Assembly: GCF_041080815.1 (NCBI RefSeq)
Contig: NZ_CP160205.1
Coordinates: 2,356,001 to 2,420,000 of the forward strand
Source of the DNA: Mucilaginibacter yixingensis
GTDB lineage: Bacteria > Bacteroidota > Bacteroidia > Sphingobacteriales > Sphingobacteriaceae
DNA length: 64,000 nucleotides
Direction of reading: 5' to 3'
Part shown: positions 37,203 through 46,862 of the stretch, piece by piece
How positions within the stretch are numbered: the stretch's first letter is position 1
Layout: each line of letters opens with the position of its first letter
Notes under the pieces: generated by a model
The model's input: only the letters and a program-made list of their open reading frames with translations
Database searches by the model: none
What the model was told of the DNA's origin: nothing
Program-made: the position numbers and the translations under genes

Positions 37203-38210
37203 ATGGCTGCAAAAACAGATTTCGTAAACTCCTCAACCTCCGAACCACATCGCATCCGTACAAGAAAGATCCTGAAAGAAACGCCGGGCATTCGTAAGCT
37301 CATCGGTAAAAACCCTAATACCATTTTTGCCATTATTGGCTTGGTGGGCATGCAGGTGGTGCTGGCTTGGGTGTTACGTGCGCAACCGTGGTGGGCGGTT
37401 ATTGCTACGGCATATCTGTTAGGGGCTTTCGCCAACCACTCGTTATTTGTAATGATACACGAGTGTACGCATCAACTTTTATTCAAAAGCCGCAGCGCTA
37501 ACCGTTGGGCGGCCATTCTGTCTAACTTACCGCAAATCATCCCGAGCGCTATATCATTTGAGCGTTATCATATCAAGCATCACTCGTTCCAGGGTGTGCA
37601 TGAACTGGATGCCGATTTACCAAATCGTTGGGAAGCAAAGCTGATTAACAATTATTTTATTGGCAAAGTGCTTTGGCTGGCGTTTTTCCCGCTGTTTCAG
37701 GCTGGCCGTTTGTCTCGCTTAAAAGAAATTAAACCTTTTGATGGCTGGATGCTGACCAACTTCCTGATCCAGGTAGCATTTTCTGTTGGTATTTACTACT
37801 TCTTCGGCGCAGAGGCATTGGCTTATTTGTTCCTGAGTTTTTGGTTCTCTGTGGGTTTGCACCCGCTTGGCGCCCGTTGGATACAAGAGCATTACCTTAC
37901 TCATGGTCATGATGAGCAGGAAACTTACAGTTACTACGGCCGTTGTAATGCCATCTCATTTAACGTAGGCTATCATAACGAGCACCATGATTTTCCGTCA
38001 ATTCCGTGGAATAAACTGCCAGAGATTAAACGTCTGGCGCCAGGATATTATGACTCGCTGGACTCGCACCAATCATGGAGCAAACTGTTCCTGAAATTCC
38101 TGTTCAGTAAAGAGATTTCGCTATTTAACCGTATCATCCGCAAAGAACGCGGCAAAGTGCAGTTAACCGATATTTCTAAGCCCGATGTAGAGCTGGAAGC
38201 AGTAGCGTAA
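37203..38210 (+). CDS. Sphingolipid delta-4 desaturase-like fatty acid desaturase
   Basis: A 335-residue integral membrane di-iron desaturase with the three histidine boxes HECTH, HIKHH and HNEHH and four membrane helices. The order and the segment GYHNEHHDFPSIPWNKLP are those of DES-type sphingolipid delta-4 desaturases. It would introduce a double bond into the sphingoid base of dihydroceramide, which fits a sphingolipid-making Bacteroidetes. Monocistronic, with a very strong hairpin downstream. Confidence 0.9.
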   Translation: MAAKTDFVNSSTSEPHRIRTRKILKETPGIRKLIGKNPNTIFAIIGLVGMQVVLAWVLRAQPWWAVIATAYLLGAFANHSLFVMIHECTHQLLFKSRSANRWAAILSNLPQIIPSAISFERYHIKHHSFQGVHELDADLPNRWEAKLINNYFIGKVLWLAFFPLFQAGRLSRLKEIKPFDGWMLTNFLIQVAFSVGIYYFFGAEALAYLFLSFWFSVGLHPLGARWIQEHYLTHGHDEQETYSYYGRCNAISFNVGYHNEHHDFPSIPWNKLPEIKRLAPGYYDSLDSHQSWSKLFLKFLFSKEISLFNRIIRKERGKVQLTDISKPDVELEAVA

Positions 38211-38223
38211 CTAGTATAAACCA

Positions 38224-38269
38224 CAACAAAAAAGGGATATGATTATCAAATCATGTCCCTTTTTTGTTG
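38224..38269. terminator. Long-stem terminator after the desaturase
   Basis: A 21-bp stem (38224-38244 with 38249-38269, one U-G pair) and a four-base loop. The stem ends in AAAAAA/TTTTTT, so either strand has a T tract. The upstream end of the following gene's frame overlaps it, which argues for the later start at 38307. Confidence 0.9.
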
Positions 38270-38306
38270 CATACGGGCATTTCAATTATCTTTGAGATTT
38301 CCTTTA

Positions 38307-39470
38307 ATGACTAAGATTTACAAATTATTTACCAACCATTTATTTATCACCATTTTATGGTTCGGTCTTAGCCTGTTTGCCATTATTAAAATGGCTACCG
38401 CGCACAATATTAATAACTACCATATTTATACATCTACGTTTATTAATCTGCGCAACCACGTTAATCTGTTTGTTCTTCATCCCCTTCAGCATAATGATGT
38501 TAATCTATACGGTCCAATTTTTGCCGTAATGATGGCTCCTTTTACGCTACTGCCCGAGGGCGTTGGTGTGGTGCTTTGGGTAATGCTTAACGCTTTTTTG
38601 CTTTATCGGGCCATAACGATGCTCCCACTAAAAAAAGAGCAATGCTATGCCGTTTTATTAATCTGTGCGCATGAACTGATGACCGCATCCTATGGCGAGC
38701 AAATTAATCCTATGCTCACCTCCTTTATTGTTTTCAGCTTTATCTTTATCAGAAGCGGGAAAGAGTTCTGGGCAGCATTCTTTATTGTGGCCGGCACCAT
38801 GATAAAGCTTTATGGAATTGTTGGACTGGCGTTTTTCTTTTTTACAGATAACAAGCTGAAATTTATCCTGTCCTTTTTGTTCTGGATGGCAGTTCTATTT
38901 GTACTGCCTATGCCGTTTTCGTCACCGCATTTTGTAGTACAATGTTATACAGATTGGTTTAACGCACTAACCAACAAGAACGCGCATAACGAGATATCTA
39001 CCATGCAGGATATTTGCGTGATGGGAATGATCAGGCGCGTGTTTAACTATCCGCAACTAAATAACCTTGTAGTGCTGGTGCCGGGTTTGCTGTTGTTTGG
39101 GTTGGCTTACTTGCGTTTTAAAGCTTTTGGCAATACGCACTTCCAATTACTGATACTGGCATCAACATTGATATTTACGGTGATATTTAGCACCGGATCT
39201 GAATCGCCTACTTATATTATTGCATTTGTTGGTGTAGGTGTATGGTTTATGAACCTTGACCGACCGGTAAAACCTTTTGAGATTTTTTTGCTGATATTTG
39301 CGCTGCTGATTACGAGCCTGTCACCGTCTGATCTGTTTCCGCAAGTAATAAACCGGCAATACATTAAACCATATTCATTTAAGGCACTGCCTTGCTTTGT
39401 TATATGGCTAAAAATTGTTTATGAAACGCTGTGGCGTAAATTTGAACCAAAAGCACTAGCTACAAAATAG
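38307..39470 (+). CDS. Membrane glycosyltransferase, GT87/DUF2029-like
   Basis: About 387 residues with some ten membrane helices. It resembles polyprenyl-phosphate-sugar-dependent mannosyltransferase-like proteins (GT87): an early lumenal loop with NLYGPIFAVMMAPFTLLPEG. The start at 38307 (MTKIYKLFTNHLF) is preferred over a frame end inside the terminator stem. It is the first of three tightly packed genes with a GT2 transferase and a polysaccharide deacetylase, so a role in a cell-surface glycan is likely. The sugar is unknown. Confidence 0.75.
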   Translation: MTKIYKLFTNHLFITILWFGLSLFAIIKMATAHNINNYHIYTSTFINLRNHVNLFVLHPLQHNDVNLYGPIFAVMMAPFTLLPEGVGVVLWVMLNAFLLYRAITMLPLKKEQCYAVLLICAHELMTASYGEQINPMLTSFIVFSFIFIRSGKEFWAAFFIVAGTMIKLYGIVGLAFFFFTDNKLKFILSFLFWMAVLFVLPMPFSSPHFVVQCYTDWFNALTNKNAHNEISTMQDICVMGMIRRVFNYPQLNNLVVLVPGLLLFGLAYLRFKAFGNTHFQLLILASTLIFTVIFSTGSESPTYIIAFVGVGVWFMNLDRPVKPFEIFLLIFALLITSLSPSDLFPQVINRQYIKPYSFKALPCFVIWLKIVYETLWRKFEPKALATK

Positions 39471-39474
39471 GTAT

Positions 39475-40413
39475 ATGAATAGAAAGCTTTCGATAGTTAT
39501 CCCTTGCCATAATGAGGAACAAAATATTGAACATCTGATTGCAGAAATAGACCGTACGCTGGCTGACATAGACTATCCTTATGACTTGATTTTAGTTGAC
39601 GATGGCAGTCGCGACAAAACCATTGACGTTCTAAAGTCAGCATCTTCCAGAAACACCCATGTTTTTTATGTAGAGCTGTCCCGCAACTTTGGTAAAGACC
39701 AGGCCATGAAAGCCGGTATTGAAATTGCCAATGGCGCCGCAGTTATTACCATGGATGCCGATTTGCAACACCCCCCGGAAAAGATTAAAGAAATGATTAA
39801 AAGCTGGGAAGAGGGTTATGATATTGTCTATACCTATCGTGCAGAAGCAAATCCGCACGCGTCCAGAAATCAACAGCGTGGGTCCAGAGTATTTTACAAA
39901 GCTATCAACGCCATTTCAGATATACAACTAGAGAGTGGCATTGCCGATTTTAGGCTGATGGACGCCCGCGTTATAGCAGAGCTGCGCAAGATTGATGAAT
40001 ATGAAATCTTTTTGCGGGGCATCATCAAATGGGTTGGTTTCAAGCAGAAAGGCATCCCCTACACCCCTGCCGAACGGCACATGGGCGAGGCCAGTTATTC
40101 TTATAAAAAACTAATCAAACTGGCGGTGACCAGTGTAATGGCATTCAGCGTTCGTCCGCTTTATATTGCCACCGGTTTAGGTTTATTCTTCTCATTATCA
40201 GCCACATTATATATTCCATATATATTAATTAGTTACCTTGCCGGTTATGCTGTTTCCGGTTGGACGTCTTTATTGGCAACGGTGGTTTTCTTTGGCGGTA
40301 TACAGCTTATGGTATTAGGTATTATTGGCATGTACCTGGGCAAATTGTTTATGCAAGCCAAGCATCGCCCCAATTATATTATCCGTTCAACCAACCTAGA
40401 ACAAACAAAATGA
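39475..40413 (+). CDS. Family 2 glycosyltransferase (GtrB/DPMS-like)
   Basis: A 312-residue transferase that probably moves a sugar from a nucleotide donor to polyprenyl phosphate. The GT-A domain begins SIVIPCHNEEQNIEHL, has the DxD motif in ITMDADLQHPP and ends near residue 225. Two C-terminal membrane helices follow (about 225-295), as in GtrB. It would supply the lipid-linked sugar used by the upstream GT87-like enzyme. Its stop overlaps the next start (ATGA). Confidence 0.93.
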   Translation: MNRKLSIVIPCHNEEQNIEHLIAEIDRTLADIDYPYDLILVDDGSRDKTIDVLKSASSRNTHVFYVELSRNFGKDQAMKAGIEIANGAAVITMDADLQHPPEKIKEMIKSWEEGYDIVYTYRAEANPHASRNQQRGSRVFYKAINAISDIQLESGIADFRLMDARVIAELRKIDEYEIFLRGIIKWVGFKQKGIPYTPAERHMGEASYSYKKLIKLAVTSVMAFSVRPLYIATGLGLFFSLSATLYIPYILISYLAGYAVSGWTSLLATVVFFGGIQLMVLGIIGMYLGKLFMQAKHRPNYIIRSTNLEQTK

Positions 40414-41198
40414 TATTGCTTAGCTTTGATATTGAAGAATTTGATATGCCGTTTGAATACGGCAAAAAGCTAGCTTTTGACGAGCAGTTAAGCATATCAA
40501 CCACCGGCACCAACACGGTACTTGATCTAATGCAAGAGACCGGCATAAAAGCCACCTTCTACTGCACGGCCAACTACGCCCAGCACAAGCCCGAAGTAAT
40601 TGCGCGCATTGTAAAAGAGGGTCATGAACTGGCATCGCACGGATACTACCACTCTAAATTTGAAAATTCGGATCTGCTGTCCTCACGCAAATTATTGGAA
40701 GAACTGGCCGACGTACCGGTAAAAGGTTACCGCATGGCGCGTATGCAACCGGTAGACCAGCTAGAAATCCACCTGGCTGGCTATAAATACAATTCATCGC
40801 TCAACCCTACCTGGCTACCCGGCAGGTACAATAATTTTAAATCTCCGCGCAAATGGTTCTGGGAGGAAGACGTACTACAGATCCCGGCATCGGTTTCGCC
40901 CAATTTACGTTTTCCATTATTCTGGCTAAGTTTTCATAACCTGCCCATGGGAATATTGAAATGGCTGACAGATATTACCTACCGCAAAGATAGCTATTTG
41001 AATGTTTATTTCCATCCCTGGGAGTTCACAGACCTGAATCAGCCTGAAAAATATGGTTTTCCATCCTACGTAAGCAGAAACAGCGGAGATGCATTTACCG
41101 AGCGCATACGCGAGTTTATTAACTGGGCCAAACGCAAAGGCTATCAGTTTGGCCGCACTGGCGATTTCGCGTCAGAGATTATTCAAGGCAGGCGATAG
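40410..41198 (+). CDS. Polysaccharide deacetylase family protein
   Basis: A 262-residue NodB-fold enzyme (carbohydrate esterase 4 family). The first motif, SFDIEEFD, provides the catalytic Asp; EGHELASHGYYHSKF has the two metal-binding His residues; and YFHPWEF lies at the end. No signal peptide, so it is probably cytosolic and may deacetylate a lipid-linked sugar, in the manner of ArnD-like enzymes. The ATG at 40410 overlaps the GT2 stop by four bases. It completes the three-gene glycan operon. Confidence 0.9.
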   Translation: MILLSFDIEEFDMPFEYGKKLAFDEQLSISTTGTNTVLDLMQETGIKATFYCTANYAQHKPEVIARIVKEGHELASHGYYHSKFENSDLLSSRKLLEELADVPVKGYRMARMQPVDQLEIHLAGYKYNSSLNPTWLPGRYNNFKSPRKWFWEEDVLQIPASVSPNLRFPLFWLSFHNLPMGILKWLTDITYRKDSYLNVYFHPWEFTDLNQPEKYGFPSYVSRNSGDAFTERIREFINWAKRKGYQFGRTGDFASEIIQGRR

Positions 41199-41235
41199 AA
41201 TAAAACTGAGAACTTGATTTTACCATAAAGGAAAA

Positions 41236-41262
41236 GGCTGGGAAACTTCCCGGCCTCTTTTG
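41236..41262 (+). terminator. Terminator of the glycan operon
   Basis: An 8-bp stem GGCTGGGA/TCCCGGCC (one U-G pair) with loop AACT, followed by TCTTTTG, 38 bases after the deacetylase stop. Confidence 0.85.
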
Positions 41263-41275
41263 TTTGCTATATTTT

Positions 41276-41306
41276 AAAACAAAAAGAGCCACAAATGTTG
41301 TGACTC
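41276..41306 (-). terminator. Terminator of the E2 gene
   Basis: A 9-bp stem GAGCCACAA/TTGTGACTC (one G-U type pair) with a three-base loop. On the minus strand TTTTTGTTTT follows, 40 bases after the E2 stop. Confidence 0.8.
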
Positions 41307-41345
41307 TCCTAATCTTTATTTTTTTAATAACGCTAATCTTTAGAA

Positions 41346-42779
41346 CTAAATCTCCGTATTGATATCCCAGTTCTCCAGGTAATCAGCTACACGGCGCACA
41401 AATGAGCCACCTAAAGCGCCATCAACCACGCGGTGGTCATAAGACAGCGAGAGGAACATCATGTGACGGATGGCGATCATATCTCCTTCCAGCGTTTCAA
41501 TAACGGCCGGTTTCTTTTTGATCGCTCCAACAGCCAAAATAGCTACCTGTGGTTGGTTAATGATAGGCGTACCCATTACGTTACCAAACGAGCCGACGTT
41601 AGTGATGGTGAAAGTACCATTCTTAATTTCGTCCGGTTGTAGTTTATTAGCACGGGCGCGGGCGGCCAGATCATTTACCGTTTTAGCCATACCGGTCAAA
41701 TTCAAACCGTCGGCTTTATGAATTACCGGTACAATTAAATTACCGCTTGGCAAGGCCGTGGCCATACCAATATTGATATCACGTTTTTTGATAATCTGGG
41801 TACCGTTTACCGATACGTTAACCATCGGGTAGTCTTTTATAGCTTTTACCACCGCCTCAATAAAGATTGGGGTAAAAGTAATCTTCTCGCCTTCGCGCTT
41901 TTCAAAGCTCGACTTTACTTTGTCGCGCCATTTTACAAGGTTGGTTACATCGGCCTCAACAAATGAGGTTACGTGTGGCGATGTTTGCACGCTCATCACC
42001 ATGTGATCGGCAATGAGACGACGCATGCGGTCCATTTCTATAATCTCATCGTTACCCGATACCGAATACGCCGGTTTGGCTGGTTGAGGAGTCGGCTGTT
42101 GAGCCGCAACAGGTTCAGGCCTTTCGGCAACCGGCGTTGCAGACTGCTGTGGAGCTGCTTCTGTATGCAGCGCAGGCCTTGAACCGCGAACACTCAAATA
42201 TTTTAAAAGATCTTCTTTGGTTAGGCGACCTTCTGCACCGCTACCTTGTATTTGATCCAGCTCTGCAGCAGTTACACCCTCATGCTGAGCAATATTTTTT
42301 ACTAACGGCGAGTAAAAACGACCGTTGCCATTGCCGCTCACAGCGTGAACTACTGGCTGACTATTTAGTTGGTTGATGCCGGGAATAGCCTGCTCATTAA
42401 CAGGCACTTCAGCTAGTTGTTGATCAAATGCTTCAGACTGATTAACCGGCTCAGGTGCCGGTACAGCAACAGGCTTGGCAGCGGGTTGCTCCTCAAACGA
42501 AACATAGTCATTTTTATAAGCATTGGTGTCAGCTCGCTCTTCGGTATCTATGGTAGCCACAACGGCACCTACCTGCACCACATCGTTCTCATTGAATAAA
42601 CGTTCGGCTAGCCTGCCGCTTACTGGCGAGGGTACTTCAGAGTCAACCTTATCGGTGGCAATTTCCATTACTGCTTCATCTGCCTCCACATGGTCGCCGG
42701 GGTTTTTCAACCACCTGATAATAGTTGCTTCAGCAACACTTTCCCCCATTTTTGGCAACAACAATTGGTATTTGGCCAT
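41346..42779 (-). CDS. 2-oxo acid dehydrogenase E2 (lipoyl acyltransferase)
   Basis: Acyltransferase core of a 2-oxo acid dehydrogenase complex, 477 residues. One lipoyl domain (about 1-78, lipoylated Lys in EIATDKVDSEVPS), a Pro/Ala-rich linker, a peripheral-subunit-binding domain (about 155-195), a second flexible linker and the catalytic domain (about 240-477) with the HRVVDGALGG active site. No E1 or E3 gene is adjacent, so whether it serves pyruvate, branched-chain or 2-oxoglutarate dehydrogenase cannot be decided; the EVPSP-type lipoyl site leans to the branched-chain type. Confidence 0.92.
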   Translation of the reverse strand: MAKYQLLLPKMGESVAEATIIRWLKNPGDHVEADEAVMEIATDKVDSEVPSPVSGRLAERLFNENDVVQVGAVVATIDTEERADTNAYKNDYVSFEEQPAAKPVAVPAPEPVNQSEAFDQQLAEVPVNEQAIPGINQLNSQPVVHAVSGNGNGRFYSPLVKNIAQHEGVTAAELDQIQGSGAEGRLTKEDLLKYLSVRGSRPALHTEAAPQQSATPVAERPEPVAAQQPTPQPAKPAYSVSGNDEIIEMDRMRRLIADHMVMSVQTSPHVTSFVEADVTNLVKWRDKVKSSFEKREGEKITFTPIFIEAVVKAIKDYPMVNVSVNGTQIIKKRDINIGMATALPSGNLIVPVIHKADGLNLTGMAKTVNDLAARARANKLQPDEIKNGTFTITNVGSFGNVMGTPIINQPQVAILAVGAIKKKPAVIETLEGDMIAIRHMMFLSLSYDHRVVDGALGGSFVRRVADYLENWDINTEI

Positions 42780-42822
42780 ATTAAAATTCAGTATAGATGC
42801 TCAAATGTAACAAAAATGGAAC

Positions 42823-44070
42823 TCAGTTTTCTACTTCAGAGAGTAAAGTATTCAACATTCCAAACGCTGCAATGGCGGTTCTTTCAATGTTTTGCAGCCT
42901 TTTACTGCCAAATGTGAATTTCTTTGACACTGTCTTTCCGGCCTTAGCTACTGCTATCCAGACAGTTCCAACAGGCTTGTCTTCTGAACCGCCGCCCGGC
43001 CCGGCAACCCCGGTAACAGCCATGGCATAATCAGATTTAAAATTAAAAAGTGCGCCTTCCACCATCTCAATAACGGTTTCCTGGCTCACCGCACCGTATT
43101 GCCACAAAGTTTCGTTGTTCACACCCAGCAAACTTTCCTTCAACTCATAAGAGTATGACACCGCTCCGCCAAAGAAAACTTCAGACGAGCCTGGGTGCTG
43201 GGTGATCAAATGCGATATATACCCCCCCGTACAGCTTTCGGCCGCAGACAGCGTAAGGCCACGGGCAGCCATTTTATTCAGTATGGCTTTCTCCAGCGGT
43301 ATATCTTCAAGCGCCACAACCACGTTGCCTATGCGTTCAACAAAGTTGTTTGTCCAAAGCTGCACATCTTGATGTAAAGCTGCCTCGTTATCGCCATAAC
43401 CACTCAGGCGCAAACGTACCTGGCCCAGTTTGGGCAAATAAGCCAGCTTAATATGTGGCGGCAATGCGTCTTCTATATCAGCAATGCGCTCGGCCAGAAA
43501 TGACTCACCCTCCCCTACAGTAAGTATTGTTTGATGAACGATAAATGGCAATTTGAAAGATGCTTTCAGCTTTGGCAGCACCTGGCTTTCCATCATATAC
43601 ATCATCTCAAACGGCACCCCCGGCATCGATACAAAAATCTTGCCTTCGTGCGCAAACCACATGCCCGGCGCAGTACCGTTCAAGTTTGGTATTACTTCGC
43701 AATTGGCTGGTACCTGAGCCTGCAGCCGATTTACCTCCAGCAGCGGGCGATTATATTTCTTGAAAATACGGTCAACGTTTTCTAACGCTTCCTGATTCTC
43801 TACCATACCTACGTTAAAGTATTCGGCCAGTGTTTTTTTGGTAATATCGTCTTTGGTGGGGCCCAGTCCGCCGGTTATCAGAATAATGTCTGCACGCTCC
43901 CGGGCTTCGCCCAATGCTTTGAGTATATGCGCACGGTCGTCAGATACAGACGAGATCTGTTTCACTCTGATACCAATCAGGTTCAACTCCCGGGCAATCC
44001 AGGCCGAATTGGTATCCACGATCTGTCCTATCAGGATCTCGTCGCCAATGGTAATAATTTCAGCAAGCAT
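42823..44070 (-). CDS. CinA family protein (nicotinamide-nucleotide amidohydrolase)
   Basis: A 415-residue protein with an N-terminal molybdopterin-binding-like domain (MoCF, about 1-170, ITGGLGPTKDDITKK) and a C-terminal CinA domain (about 255-410, AESCTGGYISHLIT, TGVAGPGGG). The family removes the amide from nicotinamide mononucleotide for NAD salvage, and the N-terminal domain may hydrolyse ADP-ribose. The start overlaps the lptD stop by one base (TAATG), so it is coupled to an envelope gene; the benefit is unclear. Confidence 0.95.
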   Translation of the reverse strand: MLAEIITIGDEILIGQIVDTNSAWIARELNLIGIRVKQISSVSDDRAHILKALGEARERADIILITGGLGPTKDDITKKTLAEYFNVGMVENQEALENVDRIFKKYNRPLLEVNRLQAQVPANCEVIPNLNGTAPGMWFAHEGKIFVSMPGVPFEMMYMMESQVLPKLKASFKLPFIVHQTILTVGEGESFLAERIADIEDALPPHIKLAYLPKLGQVRLRLSGYGDNEAALHQDVQLWTNNFVERIGNVVVALEDIPLEKAILNKMAARGLTLSAAESCTGGYISHLITQHPGSSEVFFGGAVSYSYELKESLLGVNNETLWQYGAVSQETVIEMVEGALFNFKSDYAMAVTGVAGPGGGSEDKPVGTVWIAVAKAGKTVSKKFTFGSKRLQNIERTAIAAFGMLNTLLSEVEN

Positions 44071-46805
44071 TAGAAATTGTTATAGTAGTCCTTACGTTTA
44101 CTCAGTTTCAGATCCTGCAAAATAGTTGCTTTTACTTTGAGGGTTACGTTGTATGAACGATAGTATCCAAACGGCACCCATTGGAATGATAAATCCCAGC
44201 AATGCAGATCCCGATAGATGTTGAACGACGTCATTGTAAACTGATTTGCCTTAATATCATAGTTGGTAGAGTATTGTATCTTCCACTTAGGTGTAAGGCT
44301 AAAATCGCCATTTAATTGCAGCGTATTGGTTGTTGTTGTGAGTATATGACTGTTTGAATAATTGAAACTATAACTCATGGATACGTTCCACGGTATGTTA
44401 AAGTCAATATAAGCGCTTGGGTCACTGTTTAAAAGTGCCAGCCGGTCAGCTTGTTGAACTGTCATGGTTTGGGCCGAGGTGCCAGGCACCGCCGCTGCTG
44501 TATTGGTACTTGCAGGATGGAACGACGCAGAGTTCAAACTACCACCCATGGTCAGGTTAAAGTTTGTTAAGAAAGGTAGCCTGCCATCCTGAAAGGTATA
44601 ATGGTCAAAACGTCTGGCTACACGATACACCTGATTATTGGCCACCGTATCATAAACCTTGGTAACGTATGGATCAAGTATACCCGAGAAACTAACGTTG
44701 ATCTTTTGATTGAACAAGGCTGTGTGTCCAGAGAGACTGATATTCTCTAACCTGAACGAGTCGGCCGCGAAATTATAGAATGTTGATGCCGAAAGCCCCT
44801 GCAATATCGGGATCTTCTTATCCTGGGTAGATGTGTCTTTGGCTGATGGTCTTACCTTGGCCTCGATGGTGTTATCTACCGAGAAAGATAAACCAGCCTG
44901 CCTGCCACCGCTCGGTCCGCCGTATGGTGTGCCATCAAATATAGAGTATCTGTTGTATGATGCCTGGAACGGCACGGTAGCATTACTTACTGCTACCTGG
45001 TTATATGCATAGCTCAGGCTGGAGTAATCCGGACGGTAGCTGAATGAAATATTAGGCGTAATTACGTCCCTGATAGCTTTCAGCTTGCCTTTAAATTGCA
45101 TAATACCGTATATCTTGGTAGAGAAACCGGCACTCATAGAGTAATCACCAACACGTCTGAAACCCGGTACGGTATCAACAATCATAGAGTCTATACCAGA
45201 TAAACTACCGCGTGCATATCTTTTACGATAAGTTTGCAGGTACCAGCGTTCGTTATAGTTAGCGCTCACGTTAAATTGGAAAAACTTGAGCAAGGTTTGG
45301 TTAAAACCAACAGGTATTTGATGCTGAAAACCGTTTTGCAGGCGTTTGGTAAGCGTCTCCTTGCTAAATAATTCGCTTTCTGGCACGGCTGTAACCGCAT
45401 TTTTTCCCTGCAAACTATAGCCCACGGTAATACGCTGATACCATTTTTGTGGCCCCACACGGTCTTTTGAATCAAACGGGTTGATTGTAGCCATGTTGAA
45501 GCTGAACGTCGGCAACTCTAACGTAATAGTTTTACGCGCCAGATCCTGGCTATGCGTCATGCTGGCGTTGAAGTTAAACGGAGTTCCCTCCCAGCTTTTG
45601 GCATAAGCTATACTTGAGTGCAAGTTGTTCTGGACAATAGCCTGCGGGTTATAATTGGTTGCCCCCGGGTTATTGGAGTAATAGCTGGATGTACCCGCGT
45701 TTACCGAAGCACTAAATGTTGTTCCAGGATGTGCGTTAGCATCCTGACTATGTTGCCACTGAATGTTAAAATCGCGTTGCGGCGGGTCGCCCTCTAAGCC
45801 ATAATAATGCTGCCCGTAGCTGAAAGTTAAACCACCCTGGTATTTATACTTCTTAATATAGCGGGCGGTGTTAGTACTCTCAAAAGATCCTTTAGAATAC
45901 AGGGTCTCCTGAGTGGTAAAATCCATATAATCGTTTATACCAAAGTAATAACCAAAGTTGCGTAGGTAGAAACCCAGCGTTGCATCTTCGCCAAAAGTTG
46001 GCAGAATAAAGCCCGAAGTACGGGTATCCGGCTTCGGGAAAAAACCAAATGGAATGGCAAATGGCAATGGCACGCCCTCAATTTCCATATATGCCGGGCC
46101 TGATATAATACGTTTCTTTTCGGCAATACCTTTAGTAATTACAATCCCGAAATCGGTGTAAGGATATGGCTTATCGCACGTACTGTACAATACATTATGG
46201 TAGGCAAACTCGCTGTCATTCAGTTTTTTAATCTGACCTCCGGATACGAAGTTGCCGTCCTGCTCGGTCGAGCCATTATATACGTGCGCCTTCTTGGTTT
46301 TGTAATCAAAGTAAAGTGAATCGGCCGTCATCGGCTTATCGTCTTTACCCATTTTTGATATCGGTCTGCCTTTATAACGGTGTGTTTTAGGATCAATGCG
46401 ACCGCTGGCAAAAACCAGGTGCGTTTTCTGATCTACGCGAATATAATCGGCATCCAGCTCAAAATCGCCATAGGTTACGCGTGCGTTACCATATAAATAG
46501 CCTACCTGGTGCTCTTTATCATAAACAGTAGAGTCATCAGCCTTGGCCGTAGTAATCTCGGTCAGTTCGCCCGGGTTTTTGGCAACAGTGTCCTTTTTGG
46601 TGGTATCGCGTTTAGTGGTATCTTTCCTTATCGTATCGATACTACTCTTGTTACCACGCAACAACTTGCGGTCCTTCACCGGATCGAGCTTTATAATGGT
46701 ATCTTTAAGCCATACCGGTTGGCTCTTCCCACTCTTATTGGCTGAAGCAAGCTCGTTCAGTGCCAGGATCACTACAAGGAGAAAAAAAAGCCTTAGAAAT
46801 TTCAA
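44070..46805 (-). CDS. LPS-assembly protein LptD-like outer-membrane protein
   Basis: A 911-residue outer-membrane protein that inserts lipopolysaccharide into the outer leaflet. A signal-like N terminus, a Lys/Asp/Thr-rich linker, an OstA/LptA-like beta-jellyroll (about 95-215, including GYLYGNARVTYGDFELDADYIR) and a large C-terminal barrel with many aromatic strands. The start is a TTG at 46805; an in-frame stop just upstream rules out a longer form. It is divergent from the amidase gene, separated by 57 bases, and lies upstream of cinA. Confidence 0.88.
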   Translation of the reverse strand: MKFLRLFFLLVVILALNELASANKSGKSQPVWLKDTIIKLDPVKDRKLLRGNKSSIDTIRKDTTKRDTTKKDTVAKNPGELTEITTAKADDSTVYDKEHQVGYLYGNARVTYGDFELDADYIRVDQKTHLVFASGRIDPKTHRYKGRPISKMGKDDKPMTADSLYFDYKTKKAHVYNGSTEQDGNFVSGGQIKKLNDSEFAYHNVLYSTCDKPYPYTDFGIVITKGIAEKKRIISGPAYMEIEGVPLPFAIPFGFFPKPDTRTSGFILPTFGEDATLGFYLRNFGYYFGINDYMDFTTQETLYSKGSFESTNTARYIKKYKYQGGLTFSYGQHYYGLEGDPPQRDFNIQWQHSQDANAHPGTTFSASVNAGTSSYYSNNPGATNYNPQAIVQNNLHSSIAYAKSWEGTPFNFNASMTHSQDLARKTITLELPTFSFNMATINPFDSKDRVGPQKWYQRITVGYSLQGKNAVTAVPESELFSKETLTKRLQNGFQHQIPVGFNQTLLKFFQFNVSANYNERWYLQTYRKRYARGSLSGIDSMIVDTVPGFRRVGDYSMSAGFSTKIYGIMQFKGKLKAIRDVITPNISFSYRPDYSSLSYAYNQVAVSNATVPFQASYNRYSIFDGTPYGGPSGGRQAGLSFSVDNTIEAKVRPSAKDTSTQDKKIPILQGLSASTFYNFAADSFRLENISLSGHTALFNQKINVSFSGILDPYVTKVYDTVANNQVYRVARRFDHYTFQDGRLPFLTNFNLTMGGSLNSASFHPASTNTAAAVPGTSAQTMTVQQADRLALLNSDPSAYIDFNIPWNVSMSYSFNYSNSHILTTTTNTLQLNGDFSLTPKWKIQYSTNYDIKANQFTMTSFNIYRDLHCWDLSFQWVPFGYYRSYNVTLKVKATILQDLKLSKRKDYYNNF

Positions 46806-46862
46806 AATCGATTATGAATAGTATTTTTGTGGATACTGATTATTTAACAGCGTCCAAAAATA

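Noticed and set aside
40260..40409. Longer N terminus for the polysaccharide deacetylase
   Set aside because: It would lie wholly within the GT2 gene; the ATGA overlap at 40410 is the normal arrangement.
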